The translations under genes were made by a program, and so were the position numbers. The notes below the pieces were generated by a model. It did no database searches. It was not told where the DNA came from and worked only from the letters and a program-made list of their open reading frames with translations. A stretch of DNA of 64,000 nt from Pseudonocardia humida (GTDB lineage Bacteria; Actinomycetota; Actinomycetes; Mycobacteriales; Pseudonocardiaceae): NCBI RefSeq assembly GCF_023898865.1, contig NZ_JAGSOV010000009.1, positions 186,001 to 250,000 of the forward strand, read 5' to 3'. Below are positions 23,120-30,446 of this stretch, piece by piece (the stretch's first letter is position 1; every line of letters starts with the position of its first letter).

Positions 23120-24628
23120 GTGGCCCTGACCGCCTACCTGGACAAGGGTGCGTCGCTGGGCGGCGACGCCCCTTGTCTGGTCAGCGATGGGCTGACCCTG
23201 AGCTACGACGACGTCGTCGACCACAGCCACGCCGTCGCCGCGGCGCTGGCCAGGGAGGGCGTGCGGGCGGGCGACAAGGTCGCCGTGCTGTCGGGCAACG
23301 ACCCGGTCGCCTTCGCCACGGTGTTCGGCATCGCCCGCCGCGGCGCGGTGTGGGTGCCGATCAACCCGCGCAACGCCGCCGCGGAGAACCGCGAGCTGCT
23401 GGAGCTGTTCGACTGCGTCGCGCTGTTCCACTCCGCGGCCTACGCCGAGCTGGTGGAGGCCATCGCCCCGCAGCTGCCGGGGCTGCGCACCATCGTGCCA
23501 CTGGCCGACATCGGAACCTGGACGGCCGGCGAGCGGACCGAGTACGGCGCCACTCCGCCCGACGACACCGTCATGATCGTCGGCACCGGGGGCACCACCG
23601 GGCGCCCCAAGGGCGTGCAGCTCAGCGACCGCACGATCGAGACGATGACGGCGATCGTGCTGATGAGCTACCCGTTCCGGGGCAGGCCGGTGTACCTGGC
23701 CATGGCCCCGCTCACCCACGCCGCCGGCGTGCTGTGCTTCCCGGTGATGGCCCTGGGCGGGCGGATCGTGGTGATGGCGGCCCCGGACACCGGGGCGTTC
23801 CTGGCGAACGTGCCCGCGCACCGGGTCACGCACACCTTCCTGCCCCCGACTGTGATCTACCAACTGCTCGACCACGAGGACCTGCCGCGCACGGACCTGT
23901 CGTCGCTGCAGTGCTTCTGGTACGGCGCAGCGCCGATCTCACCGACGCGGCTCGAACAGGCGCTGACCGCGATCGGCCCGGTCATGGGGCAGCTCTTCGG
24001 CCAGTCCGAAGCCCCGATGATGATCTCCACGATGGCCCCGGCCGAGCACTTCCGACCCGACGGAACCGTCGCCCACGAGCGGCTCACCGCGGCCGGGCGC
24101 CCCACCCCGCTGGTCACCGTGGGGATCATGAACGGCGAGGGGCGGCTGCTGGCGCCCGGTGAGCGCGGCGAGATCGTCGTGCGCGGCTCGCTGGTGATGA
24201 CGGGCTACTACCGCGACCCGGAGGCCACCGCCGAGGCCTCGCGGTTCGGCTGGCACCACACCGGCGACATCGGCTACCTCGACGCCGACGGCTACCTGTT
24301 CGTCGTCGACAGGGCCAAGGACATGATCATCACCGGAGGCTTCAACGTGTACTCGGCCGAGGTCGAACAGGCCCTCATGACCCACCCGGACGTCCGCGAC
24401 TGCGGCGTCGTCGGCGTGCCCGACGACAAGTGGGGCGAGCGGGTGGTCGCCGTCGTGCAGCTGCACCCGGACTCCACGGCCGACGAGGCCGAGCTGATCA
24501 CCGCGGTGAAGACCAGGATCGGCAGCGTGAAGGCGCCCAAGCAGGTGCTGATCTGGCCCGATCTGCCCCGCTCGACCGTCGGGAAGGTCCTCAAGACCGC
24601 CATCAAGGAGAAGCTGCGCTCCAGCTGA
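23120..24628 (+). CDS. AMP-forming acyl-CoA synthetase/ligase
   Basis: A 502-residue adenylating enzyme of the ANL superfamily. AMP-binding P-loop: VGTGGTTGRPKGVQLS. A5 motif region YGAAPISP and GQSEAPMM; A7 WHHTGDIGYLDADGYL; A8 hinge DRAKDMIITGGFNVYSAEVE; A10 Lys in STVGKVLKTAIKEKL. All catalytic elements are present. It would activate a fatty, steroid side-chain or aromatic acid to its CoA thioester. The GTG at 23120 follows CGGAGGGGG. As last gene of the SDR operon it suggests a catabolic route that ends in a CoA ester. Confidence 0.9.
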   Translation: MALTAYLDKGASLGGDAPCLVSDGLTLSYDDVVDHSHAVAAALAREGVRAGDKVAVLSGNDPVAFATVFGIARRGAVWVPINPRNAAAENRELLELFDCVALFHSAAYAELVEAIAPQLPGLRTIVPLADIGTWTAGERTEYGATPPDDTVMIVGTGGTTGRPKGVQLSDRTIETMTAIVLMSYPFRGRPVYLAMAPLTHAAGVLCFPVMALGGRIVVMAAPDTGAFLANVPAHRVTHTFLPPTVIYQLLDHEDLPRTDLSSLQCFWYGAAPISPTRLEQALTAIGPVMGQLFGQSEAPMMISTMAPAEHFRPDGTVAHERLTAAGRPTPLVTVGIMNGEGRLLAPGERGEIVVRGSLVMTGYYRDPEATAEASRFGWHHTGDIGYLDADGYLFVVDRAKDMIITGGFNVYSAEVEQALMTHPDVRDCGVVGVPDDKWGERVVAVVQLHPDSTADEAELITAVKTRIGSVKAPKQVLIWPDLPRSTVGKVLKTAIKEKLRSS

Positions 24629-24695
24629 CCGATGAGATCCCCCGGCCGGGGGTGTCTGACCCCGCAACAGCACCTTCGGCGCGGGGAGGCAGTAC

Positions 24696-25169
24696 ATGGC
24701 GGTCGCGGAGAGCGTGGACGCGGGCACGGCGGCGGCGGAGGCGCGCCGGGTGGTGGCCGCGAACACCTACATGACCCTGGCCACCGCCGACGGCGACGGG
24801 CGGCCGTGGGCCACCCCCGTGTGGTTCGCCGACCGCGACTGCGCCGAGTTCGTCTGGGTGTCGCGCCCGGGGGCCCGGCACTCCCGCAACATCGCCGGCC
24901 GACCCGCGGTCGGCATCGCCGTCTTCGACTCCACGGTGGCGGTGGGCGGGGCGGCGGCGGTCTACGCGGAGGCCGAGGCCGAGGAGGTCGGCCCCGACGA
25001 GCGGGCTGCCGCGCTCGCGGTCTACAACGAGCGCGCGCGGGAGCAGGGCATCGGCTCGTGGGACGAGCAGAGGGTCGTCGGGGCGTCGCAGTTCCGGCTC
25101 TACCGGGCCAGGGCGTCGCGGGTCTACGTCCTCGACGAGCACGACGGACGGGTCGAGGTGAGCGGTTAG
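24696..25169 (+). CDS. Pyridoxamine 5'-phosphate oxidase-fold protein
   Basis: A 157-residue split-barrel flavin-type protein: YMTLATADGDGRPWATPVWF, VWVSRPGARHSRNIAGRPAVG, and a C-terminal YRARASRVYVLDE. The family binds FMN or F420; small members like this are often F420- or haem-related with unknown substrates. It lies 67 bases after the ligase stop on the same strand, so it may be read with that operon. The stop is 4 bases from the stop of the convergent hydrolase. Confidence 0.83.
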   Translation: MAVAESVDAGTAAAEARRVVAANTYMTLATADGDGRPWATPVWFADRDCAEFVWVSRPGARHSRNIAGRPAVGIAVFDSTVAVGGAAAVYAEAEAEEVGPDERAAALAVYNERAREQGIGSWDEQRVVGASQFRLYRARASRVYVLDEHDGRVEVSG

Positions 25170-25173
25170 CCGG

Positions 25174-26076
25174 TCAGGGCGCCGCCTCCGCCCCGGCCCG
25201 CCCGGCCAGGGTCCGCACCTCGTCGACGATCCGGGGCCAGATCTCCCGGGGCAGGTCGTGACCGACCCCGGGCAGCGGCACCAGCCGGGCCCCCGGGATG
25301 GCTCGCGCCGTCGCTCGCGCGGCCGACGGCCGGCCGATCGGGTCCTGCTCGCCGTAGAGGACCGACGTCGGGACGCGCAGCTCCGCCAGCCGCCCGCCGC
25401 TCCAGGGCGCGCCGGTCTGGCGGCCCATCGCGGCGGCGTCCCGGATGCCGCGGGACATCGCGGTCTCGCGCTCGATGGCGGCGCGCGCGAGCGACTCGTC
25501 GAACGGGTAACCCGGCGAGGAGATCCGCCTGGCCATCGCCAACCCGACCGCGAGGTCGCCCTCCGGACCCTCGGGGGCCGTCAGGCGCGCCGCCCAGATC
25601 ACGAAGCCCAGCCGGATGTGGCGGAGCTGGGCGAGGCCGCCGGCGTCGCTGGGCATCGCCGCGGACACGGTGATCGTCCGGACCCGGTCGGGGTGGCGCA
25701 ACGCGATGCGCTGGGTGATCAGCCCGCCCAGCGAGTGGCCGAACAGGTGCGCGGAACCCCAGCCCAGCGCGTCGAGCACCGCGACGGCGTCGTCGGTCAT
25801 GTCCTCGGCCGTGTAGGCGACCGGGCGCCGACGGAGCAGGCCGGCGAAGGGGCTGACCTTCTCGGCGTCGGTGAAGTGCGTGGACTGGCCGGAGTCGCGC
25901 TGGTCGTAGGCGACGACGTGGAAGCCCGCCTCGACCAGCGCCGAGACGAACCCCGCCGGCCACCACGCCCGGGACGCGCCCAGGCCCATCACGAGCAGCA
26001 ACGGATCACCACCCGCCCCGCCCAGGTCCTCGTAGGCGATCCGGACGTCGCCGTTGGGCGCGTACCGAGTTCCCAT
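25174..26076 (-). CDS. Alpha/beta hydrolase
   Basis: A 300-residue alpha/beta hydrolase. Nucleophile elbow GHSLGG (FGHSLGGLITQ), acid in LYGEQDPIG, and His in PGVGHDLPREI; oxyanion segment LVMGLGASRAWW. It resembles the group that includes haloperoxidase- and epoxide-hydrolase-like esterases, without a defined substrate. The start ATG is preceded by GAGG. A promoter with TAGCGT (26110-26115 on the minus strand) and direct repeats lies just upstream, so a dedicated repressor is likely, but none is adjacent. Confidence 0.86.
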   Translation of the reverse strand: MGTRYAPNGDVRIAYEDLGGAGGDPLLLVMGLGASRAWWPAGFVSALVEAGFHVVAYDQRDSGQSTHFTDAEKVSPFAGLLRRRPVAYTAEDMTDDAVAVLDALGWGSAHLFGHSLGGLITQRIALRHPDRVRTITVSAAMPSDAGGLAQLRHIRLGFVIWAARLTAPEGPEGDLAVGLAMARRISSPGYPFDESLARAAIERETAMSRGIRDAAAMGRQTGAPWSGGRLAELRVPTSVLYGEQDPIGRPSAARATARAIPGARLVPLPGVGHDLPREIWPRIVDEVRTLAGRAGAEAAP

Positions 26077-26086
26077 CCCGCACCTC

Positions 26087-26126
26087 TTCGCGATCGTTGT
26101 TCGCGATCGACGCTACCTGATCGCGT
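26087..26126. promoter_or_regulatory. TTCGCGATCG direct repeats over hydrolase promoter
   Basis: TTCGCGATCG occurs at 26087-26096 and 26100-26109 (13-bp period), followed by an inverted GATCGCG at 26119-26125. A minus-strand -10 (TAGCGT) sits at 26110-26115 between them. It is probably the operator of an unlinked regulator. Confidence 0.55.
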
Positions 26127-26179
26127 ACGCCGTTCGCAAATAGGGTCCGTCGACTCCCGCACAGAGGCGGTCAGACGGC

Positions 26180-27925
26180 CTACCCGGGTCCGGGCACGTG
26201 CTTGGCCCGCAGGTACTCCCCCACCGACTTGCCGATCTGGTCGACCCGCAGGTTGGAGGAACCGCCGCTGCCGAGCAGGCCGGTCAGCACGAGGTGCACC
26301 GCGCGCAGGTGCGGCAGCTCGTGGCGGACGATCCGGCCGGCCGCCTCGGGCAGCAGCCGCTTCACCCGCTCCGTGGACAGCGCGGCCCGCAGCCACTCCC
26401 AGTGGGCGGGGTCGGGCACCCAGACCCCGACGTTCGAGTTCCCGCCCTTGTCGCCGGCCCGGGCGTGGGCCAGCTCGCCGAGCTCGATCACCGGGCCGTC
26501 CGGGGCCGGGCCGGACGCCTCCGGGTGCGCAGGCTGGGCCAGCTCCTCGGGCGTGGCGGTGCGCGACGCGACCGGCACCTCGATCCGGGTGCCGTCGTCG
26601 AGCACGACGTGGTGGTCGAGCAGCTCGGCGGGCAGCAGCGCGGGCCAGTAGTCCATCCGCGGCCACGGCTCGGTGGCCCGCGGCGCGTGCCCGTCGTGGT
26701 GGAAGCCCGGGAAGCCCTGCAGGTACAGCGAGCCGACGGCGGGGGCGAAGCGCAGCAGCGGCTCCGGGCGCCGCGCGGTGGCGATCACCCGGATCGGGAC
26801 CGTGGCCTCCCACTGGCTGGCCGGGTCGACCGCGGCCACCCCGAGCGGGGTGATGTCGAGCTGGTCGACGTGGCCCTCGAGCCGGTCGCGCAGCTGCGCC
26901 CGCAGCAGCTCCACCTTCCCGGCCACGTCCGGCGCGGTGCAGAACAGCATCGTGGAGATCTCGTAGCCGATGGGGGCGAACACCGCGACCTTGGCCGTCG
27001 GCGGCGGCGGGGACCCGGTGACCGGACCGATCGCCACGCGGTCGAGGCCCACCTGCTCCAGCCGCACCGTGTCCAGGTGCACCGTGGCGTCGGGGTTGAG
27101 GTAGCGCGGGCCCTGGATCTCGTAGAGCAGCTGGGCGGTCACCGTGTCGACGGTGACCATCCCGCCGTCGCGGGCGTGCTTGGTGATGACGCTGCTGCCG
27201 TCCGCGGCGACCTCCGCGATCGGGAACCCCGGCCGCACCATCCCGGGCACCGAGCGGAAGCCGGAGAAGTTGCCGCCGGTGGCGTGCGCCCCGCACTCGA
27301 TGACGTGCCCGGCGGTGACCGCGCCGGCGAGCGCGTCGACGTCGTCCGGGGTCCAGCCGTGCCACCAGGCCGCGGGCCCGGCGGTCAGCGACGCGTCGGT
27401 GACCCGGCCCGCGACGACGATGTCCGCGCCCGCGGCCAGCGCGGCCGCGATGCCGAACCCGCCCAGGTACGCGTTCGCCGCCACCGGCTCGACGCCCCAG
27501 TCCTTGATGGGCTCGCCGGTGTCGAGGTTCTCCAGCGCGTGCCCCTCGGCGTGGAACTCGCCCAACCTGGCCGCCACGTCGTCGCCCCCCACGTGGGCCA
27601 CCCGCAGGGCCAACCCCGCCTCGACGACCTTCTCCCGCACCGCGGCGGCCATGCCGGCCGGGTCGAACCCGCCGGCGTTGGTGACCACCTTGATGCCGCG
27701 CCGGGCGATCTCGGGCAGGTGCGGTACCAGCTGGTCCAGCGCGTAACCCACCCACCCCGGCCTGCCCCTCCCGGCCGCCGCGGCCAGCGCGGCCAGGGTG
27801 ACCTCGGCCAGGTAGTCGCCCATCAGGACGTCGACCGGGTCGCCCGCCATGGCCTCGTCGACGGCCGTGACCCGGTCGCCGAGGTAGCCGGAGACGTTGG
27901 CGATCCGCACGGGGCGCGCACTCAT
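26180..27925 (-). CDS. AtuA/DUF1446 family protein
   Basis: A 581-residue protein of the acyclic-terpene-utilisation AtuA family (DUF1446). Typical elements: RIANVSGYLGDRVTA at the start, DVLMGDYLAEVTLA, IKVVTNAGGFDPAG, and GADIVVAGRVTDASLT. Its C-terminal part (LGELAHARAGDKGGNSNVGV) is the domain usually fused to AtuA in actinobacteria. AtuA belongs to the pathway for citronellol/geraniol breakdown in pseudomonads, but its biochemical role is unsettled. No other atu gene is nearby. TAGCGT lies 6 bases before the ATG (leaderless), and a dyad stands about 45 bases upstream. Confidence 0.88.
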   Translation of the reverse strand: MSARPVRIANVSGYLGDRVTAVDEAMAGDPVDVLMGDYLAEVTLAALAAAAGRGRPGWVGYALDQLVPHLPEIARRGIKVVTNAGGFDPAGMAAAVREKVVEAGLALRVAHVGGDDVAARLGEFHAEGHALENLDTGEPIKDWGVEPVAANAYLGGFGIAAALAAGADIVVAGRVTDASLTAGPAAWWHGWTPDDVDALAGAVTAGHVIECGAHATGGNFSGFRSVPGMVRPGFPIAEVAADGSSVITKHARDGGMVTVDTVTAQLLYEIQGPRYLNPDATVHLDTVRLEQVGLDRVAIGPVTGSPPPPTAKVAVFAPIGYEISTMLFCTAPDVAGKVELLRAQLRDRLEGHVDQLDITPLGVAAVDPASQWEATVPIRVIATARRPEPLLRFAPAVGSLYLQGFPGFHHDGHAPRATEPWPRMDYWPALLPAELLDHHVVLDDGTRIEVPVASRTATPEELAQPAHPEASGPAPDGPVIELGELAHARAGDKGGNSNVGVWVPDPAHWEWLRAALSTERVKRLLPEAAGRIVRHELPHLRAVHLVLTGLLGSGGSSNLRVDQIGKSVGEYLRAKHVPGPG

Positions 27926-27968
27926 GCCCCCACGCTAGGAAACCGGGCCACCCAGGGCCATAGGCCAG

Positions 27969-27988
27969 CTGATCGAACGTTCCGTCAG
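27969..27988. promoter_or_regulatory. 20-bp dyad upstream of AtuA gene
   Basis: CTGATCGAACGTTCCGTCAG is symmetric at 16 of 20 positions around the perfect core GAACGTTC. It lies 44 bases before the AtuA start, a usual place for a TetR-type operator. Confidence 0.5.
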
Positions 27989-28087
27989 AAGCGGGGTGAG
28001 GATGGTGCGCTCGATCTCGGCGACGGCCGGTGCCCCCTGCGGGGCAGGACGCCGAACCGGAGAGGCGCGCGCGGGGCCAGGTCGCGA

Positions 28088-28858
28088 TCAGACGCGCGGA
28101 CCGAGGAAGAGGCCGCCACTCGCGTCGATGACCTGGCCCGTGATCCAGCGGGCGGCGTCGGAGGCGAGGAACGCGACCACGTCGGCGACGTCGTCGGCTC
28201 CGCCCAGCCGATCCAGCGCCGTCATCGCGGCGATGGCCTCGGCCAGGCCGGCCGCCGCGAAGGCCGCGGCGTTGGTCGCCGTCCGGGTGGCACCGGGGGC
28301 GACGGCGTTCACCGTGATCCCGCGGGCCCCGAGCTCGTTGGCCAACGTCGTGCTCATCGTCTCGACCGCACCCTTCGTCATGGCGAACGAGGTCTGGCCG
28401 GGGTTGGCCATCCGGGTCGCCACCGACGAGATCGTGATGATGCGGCCACCGTCGCGCAGCAGCGGCAGCGCCCGCTGGATGGTGAAGTACGGCGCCCGCA
28501 CGTTCACCGCGAAGAGGTGGTCGAACTGCGCCCGCGTCGTGGCGGCGAGCGGGCCGGCGGGCGCGGCCGCCGCGTTGTTGACGAGGACGTCGAGCGGCTG
28601 CCCGGCCAGGCGGGCCTCGACCCCGGCGAACAGCGTCTCGACGTCGTCGTCCACGCCCAGCTCCGCCCGGACGGCGTGCGCGGTTCCCCCACCGCGCTCG
28701 ATCTCCGCGACCGTCGCCGTCGCCCCGGCCTCGTCCGTGCCGAAGTGCACGACGACCACCGCCCCCTTCGCCGCCAGCCGGGTCGCGATCGCCTGTCCGA
28801 TGCCGCGCGACGCTCCCGTCACCAGAGCCGTCCTGCCGGTCAGTTCACCCATGCCCAC
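28088..28858 (-). CDS. SDR-family protein with Phe in place of catalytic Tyr
   Basis: A 256-residue short-chain dehydrogenase-like protein. Cofactor motif TGASRGIGQAIA is intact; NNAG is NNAA; the Ser is present in ITISSVATRM. The Tyr-x3-Lys site reads SFAMTK: the DNA shows TTC (Phe) where Tyr is expected. The Lys and the rest of the fold (ITVNAVAPGATRT, ASGGLFLGPRV) are normal. Loss of the Tyr hydroxyl normally abolishes dehydrogenase activity. It may bind NAD(P) without catalysis, or use another residue. It is divergent from a TetR gene, with two dyads between them. Confidence 0.85.
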   Translation of the reverse strand: MGMGELTGRTALVTGASRGIGQAIATRLAAKGAVVVVHFGTDEAGATATVAEIERGGGTAHAVRAELGVDDDVETLFAGVEARLAGQPLDVLVNNAAAAPAGPLAATTRAQFDHLFAVNVRAPYFTIQRALPLLRDGGRIITISSVATRMANPGQTSFAMTKGAVETMSTTLANELGARGITVNAVAPGATRTATNAAAFAAAGLAEAIAAMTALDRLGGADDVADVVAFLASDAARWITGQVIDASGGLFLGPRV

Positions 28859-28877
28859 CGTGTCCCCCTGTTAGTCG

Positions 28878-28918
28878 CTACCAATGTGGTAGTCACTCTC
28901 ACCACGGTAGTGTCTACC
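28878..28918. promoter_or_regulatory. Two TetR-type dyads in SDR/TetR divergent region
   Basis: CTACCA-ATG-TGGTAG (28878-28892) and GGTAG-TGT-CTACC (28906-28918) are perfect dyads with the same half-site in opposite arrangement. TAGTGT (28908-28913) lies 7 bases before the TetR ATG at 28921, so the second dyad covers its leaderless promoter. Confidence 0.75.
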
Positions 28919-28920
28919 AC

Positions 28921-29538
28921 ATGGTCGACCGCTCCCCGACGCTGCGAGCGCAACGGCGGGCCGAGACGCAGCGCTCGATCCAGGCGCACGCGGTGCGGCT
29001 GTTCACCGAGCGCGGGTACGACGCCACGACGGTCACCGACGTCGCCGGGGCCGCGGGCGTGTCGCCGATGACCGTGTACCGGCACTTCCCCACCAAGGAG
29101 GACCTGGTGCTCGTCGACCGGCACGGCCCGCTCGTGGCCGAGCGGGTCGCCGCGTCGCCCGCGGCGCAGCCCCTGGTCCGCCGCATCGGCGACGCGCTCG
29201 TCGACTCGGCCAGGACGTTGACCGGGGGCGCGCGCGGCCACGACTCACCGGAGGAACGCTTCCTGCTCGCCCGGCTCCGGCTCATGATCGCGACGCCTGC
29301 CCTGCGGGCCAAGCACCTGGACGCCCACTACGCCCTGCAGCAGGCGATCGTCGAGGCCCTCGGGGACGATGGCGCCGACCCCGACGCGGCGTTCCGCACC
29401 CGAGCGGCGGCGAGCGCCTGCCTGGCCGCCATGCACACCGCGCTGGTGCGCTGGGCCGAGGACGACGGCCGGACCGAGCTGCCCGACCTGATCGCGCATG
29501 CGCTCGCCGCCGCCTTCGGCGGTGGCACCGGCGACTGA
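28921..29538 (+). CDS. TetR-family regulator
   Basis: A 205-residue regulator. HTH at residues about 11-58: RAETQRSIQAHAVRLFTERG, YDATTVTDVAGAAGVSPMTV, YRHFPTKEDL. The C-terminal domain is all-helical and matches no named ligand class. It is divergent from the SDR gene with 62 bases between the starts. Two dyads in that gap point to control of itself and the SDR. Confidence 0.88.
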   Translation: MVDRSPTLRAQRRAETQRSIQAHAVRLFTERGYDATTVTDVAGAAGVSPMTVYRHFPTKEDLVLVDRHGPLVAERVAASPAAQPLVRRIGDALVDSARTLTGGARGHDSPEERFLLARLRLMIATPALRAKHLDAHYALQQAIVEALGDDGADPDAAFRTRAAASACLAAMHTALVRWAEDDGRTELPDLIAHALAAAFGGGTGD

Positions 29539-29546
29539 GCCCGCCG

Positions 29547-30233
29547 TCAGATCGCCATGGCGGTGCGGACGTCGGTCGCGGCGCCGGTGCCGCCGCTGCC
29601 CTCGGACCTGATCCGGCCGGCGGCCAGCACGTAGTAGCGCCCGGCGGCGTCCAGGGCGAAGCCGACGTGCTGCTCGACCAGCAGCACCGACAGCCCACCC
29701 CGGCGGGTCAGGTCGAGGATGGTCCGCTCGATCTCGGCGACGACCGAGGGCTGGATGCCCTCGGTGGGCTCGTCGAGGATGAGCAGCCGCGGCTCGGTGA
29801 TCAGCGCGCGGGCGATGGCCAGCTGCTGGCGCTGCCCCCGGACAGCAGCCCGGCTCGTCGACCCAGCCCCTTCAGCGCCGGGAACAGGTCGAGCGCCTCG
29901 TCGACCAGCGCCGGGCCCCGGCTGCGCCCGTCCGCGACGACCTGCAGGTTCTCCGCGGTGGTCAGCTGCCCGGAGGACTGCTGACCTGCGGCACGTAGAC
30001 CAGGCCGCAGCGGACCCGCCGGTCGGGCGGCAGCGCCGTCACGTCCTCGCCGTCGAGCAGGATGCGGCCCGACGCGCGGCAGCAGCCCGACCGCCGCCCT
30101 GAGCAGGGTGGTCCTGCCCGCTCCGTTGTGCCCCATGACGGCGGCGACGCCGTCGGCGGGCACCTCGATGCTCACGTCGTGCACCACCGTGGTGCGCCCG
30201 TAGGCGATGTCCACGTCCTTCCATGCGCAGCAC
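29547..30233 (-). pseudogene. Wrecked ABC ATPase, UrtE/LivF type
   Basis: Pieces in order across different frames: DVDIAYGRTTVVHDVSIEVP, a P-loop GHNGAGRTTLLRAAVGLLP, RILLDGEDVTALPPDRRVR, QLTTAENLQVVADG with LFPALKGLG, the C-loop LLSGG, then QLAIARALITEPRLLILDEP (Walker B) and VLLVEQHVGFALDAAGRYYV. Together they spell an ATPase of the urea/branched-chain amino-acid family. At least four frame changes are required, and the P-loop Lys is Arg (GAGRTT), a substitution that would itself kill ATP binding. Both kinds of damage argue for a genuine pseudogene. Confidence 0.82.
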
Positions 30234-30234
30234 G

Positions 30235-30345
30235 TCAGACCCCCTCGCCGAGCACGATCGCGGCCTCTTCGGCGGTGCGCGAGCCGGGGCCGAGGTGGAC
30301 CCCCTGGACCAGCGGGTCGGCCTGCACCTGGGCGACCGAGCCCCC
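30235..30345 (-). pseudogene. Possible tail of an UrtD/LivG-type ATPase
   Basis: Just upstream of the broken UrtE-type gene, one frame ends with GSVAQVQADPLVQGVHLG and a short tail. This resembles the C-terminus of UrtD/LivG proteins (GSL-x-x-VQADPRV-x-x-VYLG). Nothing of the ATPase body is readable upstream; the next 100 bases to folC show no homology. It may be the last trace of a urea-type transporter cluster. Weak evidence. Confidence 0.35.
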
Positions 30346-30446
30346 GGAGAGCGAGTCCTGCGCGAACTCCAGCAACTGCTCGTCGTCCGTGCCGGTGTCT
30401 GCCACACCTGCCAACGCACCTTCGACAAACACGAGCTAACAAAGCC

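Noticed and set aside
24639-24652. CCCCCGGCCGGGGG as terminator
   Set aside because: A palindrome without a loop; only a strained short stem is possible, and the next gene follows closely on the same strand.
30380-30440. C2H2-like pattern CHTCQRTFDKHEL on the plus strand
   Set aside because: It is antisense text without gene context; coincidence is more likely than a zinc finger.
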